64,000 nucleotides of DNA from contig JAPZLL010000013.1 in the NCBI GenBank assembly GCA_036250225.1, forward strand, positions 372,001 through 436,000, read 5' to 3'. The translations under genes and the position numbers were made by a program. Within the stretch, counting starts at the first letter, position 1; each line of letters begins with the position of its first letter. Source of the stretch: Cercophora sp. LCS_1. Its lineage: Eukaryota; Ascomycota; Sordariomycetes; Sordariales; Lasiosphaeriaceae. The notes below the pieces were generated by a model that was not told the DNA's origin, did no database searches, and saw nothing but the letters and a program-made list of their open reading frames with translations. Positions 45,020 through 55,579 of the stretch are shown here, one piece after another.

Positions 45020-46720
45020 ATGATGCTTGTCCCACTATGGCGACATGCAACCCCTTTAACGCTATTAAACCCAGCGTCAGTAAGAGGGGCAGCTTCGCTG
45101 TCAGGAATACACCGGGGGCTTCGAAGATCTGAGAGGATGCGACCACAAGGGCCGCGTCCAGCAGAGGCTGTCAAGCCGTTGACATATCGTGAGAGGCAAA
45201 GAGCTCGCGCCGAAGCGCCAAAACCGACATATAAGATCCGCAAAGGCAAAAAAGACATCACCGAACATCCAGATGATCCCAAACCAAAGTCACGGCGAGC
45301 GCGATTCTACGACCCAGACGACCCGTTTGGAAAGAACAGCATGGTGTACAAGCTGACGAGCCAGCTGCGAGACGAATTTCGGAAGGAACAGCAGAAAGAA
45401 GGAGATGTCTTCGATCAGAAACTCGGGTCATCTTCTCGTGACTCTGAACGGAGCCGGGGTAGGCGAAGAGGCAGGGCCAGACCATTGTCCGATCGAGCCC
45501 CAGCCCGTCTGGCTGAACGAGAGTCTCGCCTTGGGCCAAACAACGATTTCGAGTTCAGGCCCTCCGAACGGCCCGAAGGAAGAAGAGAAGTGGAGATGGT
45601 GGACAGCTCCCGAGGGTTCTCTCGCGGCTCCAGGCGGACATCGACAGAAAAAATTCTAGACGACGGACCAACAATAGAGAAATACGTCCCGCGTGAGCAC
45701 CCTGTTTCCATACCATACACCACGGCCGTCTCGCAGTTTCTGTACGGGAGGTCAGTCGTCCAAGCAGCTCTCCAAGGGGGTCGTCGCAAGCTCTACAAGC
45801 TCTACATCTACCGCGGCCGTACCGTCGAGGCTAAGAAGACCCGGGAAGGCCTTTATAAGGACAAGGAAAGCAAAGTGCAGGAGTATGCCATCGAGCGTCT
45901 TGCCAAGGCAAAGGGCATACCAGTCGTCATTCTCGGCGACGCCGATCTCCGGCTCATGGACAAGATGTCCGGAAACCGTCCTCACAACAACTTTGTCCTC
46001 GAAACCTCACCTCTTCCCCAGCTCCCCGTCAACTCGCTTGGACCACTGTCCGACAGCCAAGACAAACCTGGTTTCACTGTCAGCCTCGGTCATCAATCAG
46101 CCGAAGAAGCAGCCATCACCGGCTCCTCCAACTTTGTGCCCCTCGGCCCGAATACTGCCATGACTCACAAACCCCTGGTCGTTCTCCTCCACGGAGTTCT
46201 CGACCCAGGAAATCTAGGCGCCATTCTCCGCTCTGCCGCCTTTCTCGGGGCTACCGCCGTCGCAACCACCAAGCGCGGCTCGGCACAGCTCACACCTGTC
46301 GCGCTCAAGGCCGCGGCGGGCGCATCTGAGACGCTGAACCTGTTCTCGGTGGATTCGGTCGAAAAGTTCCTCGATGAGTCGCGCGCCAATGGGTGGGCTG
46401 TGTATGCGGCCGTCCCACCACCCGCAGATGGCAAATACTCGCGTCCTCATGTCGATATCCGCGGACTGGAGGAGGCAGATCCGCTGAAGGAGAAGCCGTG
46501 TGTTCTCTTGCTGGGGAGTGAAGGCGAGGGCTTGTCGAAGCAAGTGAGAAAGCGGGCTGATTATGATGTGAATATCCCCAACGTCCTGGGATCGGACATG
46601 GTGGATAGTCTGAATGTTAGTGTGGCGGCGGGATTGTTGTGTCATGCATTCCTGAGTGGACGGGCTGGGGAGAAGATGGCCAAGGAGAAGGAAGAGGGAG
46701 CCAAGTTTTCACTCTGGTGA
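45020..46720 (+). CDS. mrm1: Mitochondrial rRNA 2'-O-ribose methyltransferase, SpoU family
   Basis: MRM1/Pet56-type enzyme that methylates a ribose in the peptidyl-transferase region of the mitochondrial large rRNA using SAM. Intronless, 566 residues. The N-terminus (MMLVPLWRHATPLTLLN) is basic/hydrophobic, consistent with import. A charged linker follows at about 40-225. The SpoU substrate-binding domain starts at about 240 (VSQFLYGRSVVQAALQ). The C-terminal knotted domain has motif 1 (LHGVLDPGNLGAILRSAAFL), motif 2 (LLLGSEGEGLS) and motif 3 (IPNVLGSDMVDSLNVSVAAG). It is longer than yeast Mrm1 because of the linker. Two adjacent ATGs exist at 45020 and 45023. It is divergent from mit1. Confidence 0.93.
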   Translation: MMLVPLWRHATPLTLLNPASVRGAASLSGIHRGLRRSERMRPQGPRPAEAVKPLTYRERQRARAEAPKPTYKIRKGKKDITEHPDDPKPKSRRARFYDPDDPFGKNSMVYKLTSQLRDEFRKEQQKEGDVFDQKLGSSSRDSERSRGRRRGRARPLSDRAPARLAERESRLGPNNDFEFRPSERPEGRREVEMVDSSRGFSRGSRRTSTEKILDDGPTIEKYVPREHPVSIPYTTAVSQFLYGRSVVQAALQGGRRKLYKLYIYRGRTVEAKKTREGLYKDKESKVQEYAIERLAKAKGIPVVILGDADLRLMDKMSGNRPHNNFVLETSPLPQLPVNSLGPLSDSQDKPGFTVSLGHQSAEEAAITGSSNFVPLGPNTAMTHKPLVVLLHGVLDPGNLGAILRSAAFLGATAVATTKRGSAQLTPVALKAAAGASETLNLFSVDSVEKFLDESRANGWAVYAAVPPPADGKYSRPHVDIRGLEEADPLKEKPCVLLLGSEGEGLSKQVRKRADYDVNIPNVLGSDMVDSLNVSVAAGLLCHAFLSGRAGEKMAKEKEEGAKFSLW

Positions 46721-47350
46721 GTGTGTTTGTGTAAATGCTTATCATGGTGTAAAATATGCGTGCATATCAATGCAGGATAGTATACCCAAGACATGGACAC
46801 AAGGATTGTTGTGCAAGACAATCAGAACTTCAGCACTTCGGGTCACACGAAAAGGGGCAGTAAACATGCAACATGACCCGGTTTGCCGATGCAGGGTGGA
46901 TGTGGGTGCAGGGACAGCAGATCTGGAGAGAACACCTGCATCACTTGGCAAGATAAAGTTCAACCAGCAAGCTCATTGCCGTTGAAGATGTGCTAAGAAT
47001 CACACTAGACCAACGTTGCTTCAAATAACCACTTATTCAACAGTTTCACCAAGCACCAGAACAAGCAGATCACCAATTGCTGGGAACATGCACACCCCTG
47101 TCCCGGGAGCGATGCCGAGATGCCAAGCCGCGAGCACCACGCACGCACCCGCCAAAGCTGATCCCGGGCGGGCGCCATTGGCCTCGGCGACGGTGCTGTT
47201 TTTCTTTGCCCAAGCCAACAACAACACCAAAGGCTGAGCCAGCTCACCGCTCTCGCCAGACACCAACCCGCATCATTACCTACCCAGATACACAAACATC
47301 CTCTACAATGCGCATACACAACTAACAATCATCAACCCACATCTCCAACA
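46721..47350. other. Intergenic region
   Basis: About 630 bp between mrm1 and the Cys-rich protein gene, both plus strand. It holds the mrm1 3' UTR and the next promoter. No further gene is seen. Confidence 0.5.
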
Positions 47351-48565
47351 ATGCGCCCGCTCCCTCTGGGCCTCTGGGCCCTCATCGTCGCCCAAATCGA
47401 AGCTCTCCAAAACGGGCCGCTCCCAACCGCCATCCGCAAAATGCCCCCCGACAGCGGTGCCAAATTCCACCACTCCTACGTCGCCTTCTCCCCCTCGGAG
47501 CAGCTCTCCCCCGCCCTCGCCGCCCGGGACTTTCCTCCGTCCAACACATCAATACCCTTCCTCCCAGCCTTCGCCCTCTCGCTCGAACCCCCACGAGACC
47601 CCGTCCTCGCGCGTTTCGAAGTTCTCTCCCGCCTGACCAAACGCCAATGGTCCTGCCCCTCTGGAACCTCAGGGTGCGGCATAATCGGCTACCCCAACTC
47701 ATGCTGCCGCACAGGCGAAACATGCGTCGAAGTCGAAGACACGGGCCTCGGCCCAGTAGGCTGTTGTCCCGCGGGTTCGACCTGCGCGGGCTCTGTGATT
47801 GGGTGTGCGGACGGGAGCACCGCATGCGCGAGTGATATAGGAGGTGGCTGCTGCATTCCGGGCTTCGTATGCGAGGGTGTTGGATGCGTCAAGATTGAGA
47901 GCGTGGTGCCCTCCCCTGGGACAACGGCGCCACCGCCGCCGCCTCCTCCCCCGGGAACAACGACATTGACGACTACGAGCACGAGCGTGATTGACGCGCC
48001 GACGCCGAGCACGGTTGTGGTTACGGTCATCGTGACGATTGGACCGGAGGAAACAGAATCCGATACCACCAGCACCGTTACCAGGACGACATCAATTGGT
48101 GGCGGAGGGGGCGAGGGCGCCGGAGCGCCGTATCGACCGACGAGTTCGTCGACGGATGGGGTGGTGACGTTTTGTCCCACGGGGTTCTATGCCTGTCTTG
48201 CCAGCGCGGGAGGCGGGTGTTGTCAGACGGGGCGGGATTGTCAGACGACGAGCTGTCCGCCTGTTACGATGACAACGATAGTGAATACCCACGGGATTAC
48301 GGTGGTAGTTCCAGCGGAGGGCGCCCCCGAGGCGACGACGGGGACATGTGCGACGGGTTGGTTCCTTTGCGGGAGCGAGGCGGGGCCGTTGCCGGGGTGC
48401 TGTCCGAGTGGTTACGACTGCGGGACGGCGAGCTGCTCCATGATCACAGCCGGGGCCACAGCTACGGTTGCAAAGGCGTTTCCAGAGTCATCGACGACAA
48501 GGCTAGAAATGAAGAAATGGATGAGAGCTATAATGGTTGGAATTGTTACGATTTTCATGATTTAA
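47351..48565 (+). CDS. Cysteine-rich secreted protein, probably GPI-anchored
   Basis: Intronless 404-residue surface protein. The N-terminus (MRPLPLGLWALIVAQIEALQ) is a plausible signal peptide. Four Cys-rich modules follow: WSCPSGTSGCGIIGYPNSCC with GETC, an ACASDIGGGCCIPGFVC module, FCPTGFYACLASAGGGCCQT with GRDC, and a TGTCATGWFLCGSEAGPLPG module ending in CCPSGYDC. A Pro run and a Thr/Ser-rich spacer separate the second and third modules. The C-terminus ends in a hydrophobic stretch (AIMVGIVTIFMI) of the kind seen in GPI attachment signals. Such CPxGxxxCxxxxxGGCC proteins are common fungal wall or GPI proteins of unknown function. Neighbours give no hint of role. Confidence 0.82.
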   Translation: MRPLPLGLWALIVAQIEALQNGPLPTAIRKMPPDSGAKFHHSYVAFSPSEQLSPALAARDFPPSNTSIPFLPAFALSLEPPRDPVLARFEVLSRLTKRQWSCPSGTSGCGIIGYPNSCCRTGETCVEVEDTGLGPVGCCPAGSTCAGSVIGCADGSTACASDIGGGCCIPGFVCEGVGCVKIESVVPSPGTTAPPPPPPPPGTTTLTTTSTSVIDAPTPSTVVVTVIVTIGPEETESDTTSTVTRTTSIGGGGGEGAGAPYRPTSSSTDGVVTFCPTGFYACLASAGGGCCQTGRDCQTTSCPPVTMTTIVNTHGITVVVPAEGAPEATTGTCATGWFLCGSEAGPLPGCCPSGYDCGTASCSMITAGATATVAKAFPESSTTRLEMKKWMRAIMVGIVTIFMI

Positions 48566-49354
48566 CGCAGCATCATCAGCATCATTGGCGTCATGGTTAG
48601 AAGCATTTGTACAATTAATGATAATATATATATATGATACTTTGTTTGGTATTCTGACAAGAAGTTCGTGGTCATTTCCTTCAATACCAAGTAATCAGGC
48701 GGTCCAATGTCAAGGCACTGGCTACGGCCTCTGATGGATGCCCGGAACAATAAGGGGTGGCGTTCCGAATCAAACTCTACACACCTCTAATAAGGTTGTA
48801 AAGCCTCACAAGTCTCTCCCATCCCATTCTTTCCCCAACCCGTCCCTTCACACCGCAGCATTCACCATACATAACCCGAAAATGGGAACAAATTTTCCAC
48901 CTCTTCCCCCTTCTCCCGTGTCAGCTCAAGAACTTTGTATGGTAGGGACCGGAAGTTTGCGGAAGTGAAATGGAAGGATTTAGGGCAGTGGATTGGGCAT
49001 GACGAGATGTGGAGTTCTGGCTGTGAACAACTTGCGACATGGGGAGTGTGTTTCTGCTGTGGCGTGCATGAGTTTGTTCAGAGGCTGAGGGATGAGTTGG
49101 AGGACCTGCGGGACTTTGAGGAGAATGCTTGGTTTGGAAGTCGTAATCTGAAATGGGTTGAGTTCGGGCTTCTCGCTTGTGAGGAGCTCTGAGGGGGAGA
49201 GGCATACTTGGAGGCTTCAGCCGAGATCATCAAACAACCTACCTAGGTGCCTACCTGGTCAAGCTGGCGACAAATTAAACGGCAAACCCAAAAGGATCAA
49301 GTGGAGGGGTTCCACCCACGTAAATATACTTAAATCCAAGATCCCGATAACTTG
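48566..49354. other. Convergent intergenic region
   Basis: About 790 bp between the stops of the Cys-rich protein (plus) and IDO (minus). It has a short (AT)n tract near 48626-48637. No gene is seen. Confidence 0.5.
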
Positions 49355-50814
49355 CTAATCCCTTCCAACCCCCCGCTCCTCACAAAACCTCCTCACCTCC
49401 CTCTCCAGCATCCCCCTCTGCCTCTCCACGACCTCCATCACCCCCTCGCACCCCTCGCACCCCTCCCCCAACCTCGCCATTTCCTCCAATACAGCCCCCA
49501 GCTGATTCGGCAACCACGTCACAATCGGACTCCCTCCCGTCGCGGTAGGATGCCTCGTCCTCTTCATAATATACTCCCTCGCAAAACACCAGTGCCGCCA
49601 CCTAAACTCCCTCACCTGATCCAAACACATGACCCACAATTTCCGACTCTCCCCATCCTGGACCGCCCACTCCTTCAACCCCATCCCCTCACTGCGCGCC
49701 CTCACCCACCCCAAAAACTCCCGATGGTTACTAGGTCTATACTCCCTAAAATCCTTCAGAATCTCGGTGAGGGGCGTATCCGGCATCGGAATTTCCAACA
49801 AATTATCCACGAGCGGGATCATGGAATCATTGGCGCCCGACTCGCCACGGAACGAAACCGGCTGGTCGCTGACGCCTTCGTAAACGACACCATGGGGAAA
49901 CATGCTTTGGGAGGTGATACCAAAGATGAAGGTGCGAAAGGAAGTGTATTGGTGCGGCTTGGAGCGGGTCCACATCGTTTCCATTGCCGTGTTGATTTGG
50001 CGGAGAGACGACAACAGGGAGGATAGACCTTCGTTGAGTTGGGGACGGGAGTGGGACTGGACAGACGACAAGACTTGGAGGGTTGAGGTGACCAAAGGGC
50101 CGCTGTGGCGCGCCATGTCGATGTGGACTAGGACGAAGCCTGCTTCGGAGGAGGACGGGTCGAGGCCGTGTTCGAAGGCGCGGATGAGGCGGAGGTTGGA
50201 GGGGACGAGGCCCTGGGTGGGCGAGATGAGGGTGTAGTTGAAGAGGGCGTAGGAGCCGGCGTACTCCATGAAGGGTTTGAAGGCGAGGATGGAAGCGCAG
50301 CGGGAGATGGGGAGGGCGATGTTGCGCGGGAGGGTGGAGCGGCCTAGGCCGTAGGGTTCGCCGCCGGTGAAGCGGGTGTGGCATGGTTCGAGGAGGTAGG
50401 CCGAGGCTAGGAAGGAGTCTGGGTTTTTGTCAGGTTAGGTTAGGTTGGGTTGAGATACCCGGGGAGGGGGGAAGGTTGGTTGCGATACATACAGTCGCGG
50501 TAGAGGGCGTTCATCAGAGGTAGGTTGGTGCTGTACTTGTCGACAAAGGGAGTCAGGTCCGGGAGGTTGGCGTCGACGGTTTCGCCTAGCTTGCTTTGGG
50601 CGAGGAGGCCTGGCGAGCCGTCGAGGGTTTTGACGGGCATGGCCTGGAGGATGGCTTCGAGAGGAGCAAACTCGGGAGGGAGGGTTGCGATGGGGTCCAT
50701 GCGAGGGAGGAAGCCTCGCTTGGTGGACACCATGAAGGCAGGGAGGGAGGTGTCGTTGGGCAGAGGATCGTCAAGGACGGGAAAGGTAGGGGCAAGTTCT
50801 TCGAGGGAACCCAT
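49355..50814 (-). CDS. bna2: Indoleamine 2,3-dioxygenase
   Basis: Haem enzyme that opens the indole ring of L-tryptophan to N-formylkynurenine, the first step of the kynurenine route to NAD. Exons are 50493-50814 and 49355-50418, giving 461 residues. The join rebuilds LYRDYSFLASAYLLEPCH, a conserved IDO segment. Other family blocks are LPRNIALPISR, FVLVHIDMARHSGPL, HSRPQLNEGLSSLLSSL, FPHGVVYEGV, and near the end HWCFAREYIMKRTRHPTATG with GGSPIVTWLPNQ. The proximal haem ligand is a conserved His of the C-terminal domain. Fungi have several IDO paralogues, so this may not be the housekeeping BNA2 form. It is head-to-head with the PLP lyase gene. Confidence 0.9.
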
Positions 50815-52152
50815 TGTAAGTGATGATCTAACAATTTCAGCTGTGGTGTTGTTGCTATTGCTGGCTGCTTTGTCTGTCGGGATTGCGCTGGGACTTGGAC
50901 GGACAGCTCGCGCGCCTATATAGACCGTGGCCGGAATGGATTCCGGCCTCCAAGCCTTAGCGGCAGCGCTTGCCGACCGACCGCTCGTTCATGTGTTCCA
51001 TCCGGAGTTGTCCCTAGGGTTTCTCTTTGTCAAGCCTGGTGGCCACGAGACACCAGGACACATGGCGGCAGCCATCTCACAAAGAGCGGCGCCGACGCCG
51101 ACATTGTCGACGCCGCCATCTAATTCATTGCAATCTAGCCAGCTACCCGCACACCAATCTTTTGGATCTGATCTAGTTGTTGTAAGGTACCTACGTCACA
51201 AACAAGTAAACATGCCACCACAACACGACCCCTGAGTCTCCGTCAGTGACCCCTTTCCGCAACATGAACGCAATAGCAAAACCAGTGGGCACCAGGGAAG
51301 GTCGGGTATTGCCAAAGCTGCGACGCCTTGCGGAGGCGGATGACGACCGGCGCGATGCAACAGTTGAGTAATGGAATCATGGAGCTCCGCAATTCTCCGG
51401 CCTTAGCCGGCCACAGCCGGCCCTGGAAGTTGCAAAACGGCCGGACCAATTCCGGCCGTTAAAGACCCGGCGCCGGGCCAGAAACGGTCACCGTTAAATC
51501 CACACATAGCCCCGGTCGAAATATGATTCCGGTCTGGCACACGCGTTGATTTTGACAACGCCCTGCCGGCGACATGGTGCCGCCAAGAACGCCCGGCTCC
51601 ATCCGTCCGTGACGACCCCATGTAGATTACTTGTGGCTTCACGAAAGAAACTCCTCTGATAACAATTCATGGTTTGTTTAGTGAAATAGCATCATTTTTG
51701 GAGTTGACGATGCGGCTGTTGAGCATCCAAGGTAGATAACCGGCTTCGAACCGTCAATCGCCTAAATAAAACGAGCGAAATCTAAGCAAATATGACTTTG
51801 TTATCTACCAACATGCCAAGATCCGTAGACTCGTCGGTAAAAGTATTGAAACACAAGAAGGTAAGCAATTCCCAATTCAACCTCGGTGAAGCCCCCGGCG
51901 ATGGCGAGCCGGGAGTGGAAAGTGAACAAATCCTCCGCTATCGGGAACCACCTTGCACTCGGGCGTCCCGGTCCCGATTCAACCGTCGCATCGGCCGCAC
52001 CAACCGAACGACATCAAATGCCCCCCCTGATGAGCCTCACTCGACACAACCACCCTCCCTCACTCACCAACACCGACGCCAACTCACCAGCTCACCGAAT
52101 CTCACCGAATCTCGCCAAATCTCGCCAACTCACCACCGTCACGCAACTCAAA
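50815..52152. promoter_or_regulatory. Divergent promoter region IDO / PLP lyase
   Basis: About 1.3 kb between the start codons of two divergent amino-acid catabolic genes. A Pro/Arg-rich plus-strand frame upstream of 52153 is an extension of the lyase frame without support. Near 52075-52140 there are imperfect short repeats of the word CTCACCGAATCTC/CTCGCCAAATCTC in the presumed lyase 5' UTR. Confidence 0.45.
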
Positions 52153-53232
52153 ATGTCCGACCCCTCTGCCTCTCCTCCCCTCACCCGATCCTCCGTCCTC
52201 GCCGCCGGCGCCCTCGTGGCCCCCTACATCCACCGCACCCCCCTCCTAACGAACACCACCCTCAACACCCTCGCCTCGGCCCCGCGCTCCCCAGGTTCCG
52301 CCAAACCCGTTCTCCGTCTGCACTTCAAATGCGAAAACCTCCAACGCGTCGGCGCCTTCAAACCACGGGGCGCCTTCCACGCCCTCCTCCGCCTTCGTCA
52401 AACCCCCTCCTTCGTTCCCTCGCGCGGCGTAGCAACCCACTCCTCGGGTAACCACGCGCAAGCCCTCGCCCTGGCGGCGCGCACGTTCTCCATCCCAGCC
52501 TACATCATCATGCCGACCATCTCCGCGCCCCCCAAAATCGCCGGGACAAAGGGATACGGCGCCACCGTCATTTTTAGCGGTTCCACGTCGGTGGAAAGGG
52601 AAGCCAAGACGGCCGAGATCATCGCAAAGACGGGCGCGACGTTGGTGCCACCGTATGATCACCCCGATATCATCCTCGGGCAGGGGACTGCTGGGTTGGA
52701 ACTGCAGGAGCAATTTGCCGAAGCAAATCCGGGACGGAGACTAAATGCCATCATGACGCCTTGTGGCGGTGGGGGTTTGTTGAGCGGGACGGCGCTGTCG
52801 GCTGAGGGGACGGGGATTCGGGTGTTTGGGGCCGAGCCCGAGTTTGAGGGGGCGGATGATGGGCGGAGGGCGTATTACTCGGAGAGTGGGGAGCGGATTG
52901 AGAGCGTCAAGACGTTGACCATTGCTGATGGGTTGCGGACACCGGTGGGCAAGTATCCGTGGAGTGTGATCTATGAGAGGAAGTTGGTTTCGGGCATGTA
53001 TGCTGTGAGTGAGAGCGAGATCAAGGCTGCGTTGAGGCTGGTCTATGAGAGGATGAAGCTTGTTGTTGAGCCGAGTTCTGTTGTTCCCTTGGCGGTTGCG
53101 CTCTACAACGACGAGTTTCGGGCCATGGTGGAGAAGGAAGCCGGCGAGGAGGGCTGGGATCTCGGCATCATTTTCACCGGCGGTAATGTCAGTCTGGATG
53201 CGCTCGGCAAGTTGTTCGCCGAGGAGACGTAG
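52153..53232 (+). CDS. PLP-dependent serine/threonine dehydratase-like enzyme
   Basis: Fold-type II PLP enzyme of 359 residues related to serine racemase, L-threonine dehydratase and threo-3-hydroxyaspartate ammonia-lyase; it probably deaminates a hydroxy-amino acid in the cytosol. The PLP-binding lysine is in VGAFKPRGAF (about residue 70), the substrate loop is HSSGNHAQALA, and the phosphate-binding glycine loop is TPCGGGGLLSG. There is no C-terminal ACT regulatory domain and no clear transit peptide, so it is not the biosynthetic ILV1 type. I chose MSDPSASPP as start; the frame is open further upstream to about 51886 but that part is low-complexity and looks like UTR. Substrate cannot be decided from sequence alone. 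Confidence 0.87.
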   Translation: MSDPSASPPLTRSSVLAAGALVAPYIHRTPLLTNTTLNTLASAPRSPGSAKPVLRLHFKCENLQRVGAFKPRGAFHALLRLRQTPSFVPSRGVATHSSGNHAQALALAARTFSIPAYIIMPTISAPPKIAGTKGYGATVIFSGSTSVEREAKTAEIIAKTGATLVPPYDHPDIILGQGTAGLELQEQFAEANPGRRLNAIMTPCGGGGLLSGTALSAEGTGIRVFGAEPEFEGADDGRRAYYSESGERIESVKTLTIADGLRTPVGKYPWSVIYERKLVSGMYAVSESEIKAALRLVYERMKLVVEPSSVVPLAVALYNDEFRAMVEKEAGEEGWDLGIIFTGGNVSLDALGKLFAEET

Positions 53233-53449
53233 TTCAATCACGGCAACTCCATTATCAGCTCCACTATATATACAGATGTACAGCTGAGGTCCCAGAATTA
53301 AGAAAAAGGTAGTTCATGACAGCTTTTGATACCCCTTTTCCGAGGTATTCCCTTAGGTGACCGTCCCCAGGCCCAGGTACCCGCAAAGTCCCAATTTTTT
53401 TTTTGCAAGCAAAATCGCCATCCCGTTCCCATCAGCGCCGTCCAAAACC

Positions 53450-54864
53450 TTACTTCTGGTTCTCGGGGCGGAGAGCACGGACAGACTTGCCCGCGCGCCA
53501 GATCTCGAGGTTGCGGATCTCCTCCATCTCCTTCTCGTACTTCTCGCGGTAGTCCTTCTGCGAGTTGTACTCGAGCGAGCGCTTGGTCTCCTCGCCGGTC
53601 TTGACCGAGTTGTAGAGGTCGTTGAAGACGGGCTTGAGGGCGTCCTTGAACTTGGGGGTCCAGTCAATGGCACCGCGGCGGGCGGTGGTCGAGCAGGCCT
53701 CGAACATCCAGTCCATGCCGTTGGCACCAATGAGAGGGTAGAGGGACTGGGTAGCCTCCTCGACGGTCTCGTTGAAAGCCTCGCTGGGGCTGTGGCCCTG
53801 CTCACGGAGAACCTCGTACTGGGCGAGGAACATGCCGTGGATACCGCCCATCAGGCAGCCACGCTCACCGTAGAGGTCAGAGTAGACCTCCTTCTCGAAG
53901 GTGGTCTCGTAGAGGTAGCCGGAGCCGACGGCGACACCGAGGGCGATGGCCTTCTCCTTGGCGTGGCCAGTGACGTCCTGGAAGACGGCGAAGGAGGAGT
54001 TGATGCCGCGGCCCTCACGGAAGAGGGAGCGGACGGTGCGGCCGGAGCCCTTGGGGGCAACGAGGATGACATCGACGTCAGTGGGGACATCGACCTTGGT
54101 GAGCTCCTTGAAGACGGGCGAGAAGCCGTGGGAGAAGTAGAGAGTCTGGAATGGTCAGCGGATGCCAGCTGTGCAGCGTCTCATTGCAGCTCAACATACC
54201 TTGCCCTTGGTGATCTGGGGCTTGATGTGGGGCCAGGTCTCGCTCTGGGCGGCATCGGACAGGAGGTTCATGACGATGGTACCCTTGGAGATGGCCTCAT
54301 CGACCTCGAAGAGGTTCTTGCCGGGAACCCAGCCGTCCTGGATGGCATCCTGCCACGACTTGCCATCCTTGCGAACGCCAATGATGACGTTGAGGCCGTT
54401 GTCGCGGAGGTTGAGGCCCTGGCCGTGACCCTGGGAGCCGTAGCCAATGAGAGCAAGGGTGTCGTTCTTGAAGTAGTCCTGCGAGTGAGCGAGTCAGTCA
54501 ACGGTCCTATGAGTGTGACGCTGATCTCAGATGAACCAAGAGGCAATATGACTCACCAAGAGCTTCTCCTTGGGCCAGTCGGCACGCTCTGTACGCAAAG
54601 ATGTCGTCAGCATCCCATCCACACGGCAAGACTGCAAATTGGGCAATTGGGCTCACCATAGACATCCTCCTTCGAGCCAGCGAAGTCGATGGTTTTGACG
54701 CCACGAACCTGCTGCTGGGCAGGGTGGGCGACACGGGGAGCGGCAATGGCGGTGGCCCTCAGGGCGCCCATAGCCGACACGAAGGTGCGGCGCTGGACGG
54801 CGGGCGACGCCAATTGGCGGCCCAATGAGCCGCGGAGGACCTTGGAAGCGGTTCTGGAGGCCAT
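53450..54864 (-). CDS. ilv5: Ketol-acid reductoisomerase, mitochondrial
   Basis: Second common enzyme of valine, leucine and isoleucine synthesis: NADPH- and Mg-dependent rearrangement and reduction of acetolactate or acetohydroxybutyrate. Exons are 54657-54864, 54557-54588 (32 nt), 54200-54478 and 53450-54145, giving 404 residues, the normal length. The first about 50 residues are Arg/Ala/Ser-rich (mitochondrial targeting). The Rossmann motif is ALIGYGSQGHGQGLNLRDNG; the NADPH-binding Arg/Lys follow in GVRKDGKSW. The knotted all-helical domain contains VYSDLYGERGCLMGG and the C-terminal GMDWMFEACSTTARRGA. The conserved DE pair of Mg ligands lies in the C-terminal domain. Assignment is firm. 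Confidence 0.95.
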
Positions 54865-55579
54865 TTTGATGGGATTGGAAGTGGGGATGGTTGGAGAAAA
54901 GGTTGTTGAGGCGGAAATGGGGAGCTGACGGTTTTATGCTTCACCGTTTGTGACTCTGTTTGCTGGCTGGAACCGAATTTGATTTTTTTTCTGCAGCTTG
55001 TCGCACTGAGCTCACACCGACTTCGGTCGCTGCGTGCTCTTTGTGGGGCAATTTTGGTGGGGGGAAGCTGTTGGCAGTTCCCTGGTTGGCTGGAACTCTG
55101 TGGGGGATGGCGACAGTGGTCAAGGGTCACCGGGCTACTGTGCGAGTGCGGGGCTTGCCAGCCCGTTCTTGGCCCTTTACGGGGATTTCACGGGTCTACC
55201 ATTCAGCTGCTCCGAAACGCCAACGCACTCGATTTCAAGGGCAAGAGACAAGAGACAAAAAACCTCGGTCTGGTATCGGCGGAACTGTAAGAGAGAAACT
55301 ATCAAGAGACCCCTCCCCCATTCTTTAATGGTAATGCAATGTACGCAACCGCGCCCCCGGAAAAAGTCAAAAAGCAAACCCATAACGACGAAACCCCAAA
55401 CTCGTTACGTGATCGTGAGCACGAACGCCGCTAGATGCTCGCATCTATGCAATCTCCTATGCCATCTACCGTCGTCGTTGTGCCTGTGGTATCCTCCCTC
55501 TACCGTCCGTAACCGAGGCCCAAAGTGGCGCGACGATTTTGTCGCCCGGTATATCCTCCCTTCCGCTAGCCTGACAGTC
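54865..55579. other. Intergenic region upstream of ilv5
   Basis: About 715 bp between the ilv5 start and the ubc12 stop, both minus strand. It should hold the ilv5 promoter and ubc12 3' UTR. A TGACTC-type (Gcn4/CPC1-like) hexamer is present at about 54951-54956 on the plus strand, about 90 bp upstream of the ilv5 ATG, consistent with amino-acid control; this is a short match only. Confidence 0.5.

Noticed and set aside
50430..50456. Telomere-like GGTTA repeats in the IDO intron
   Set aside because: Only three to four imperfect units. On the transcribed strand they read CTAACCTAACCTGAC just before the acceptor, i.e. repeated branch-site words, and the true fungal telomere unit is TTAGGG.
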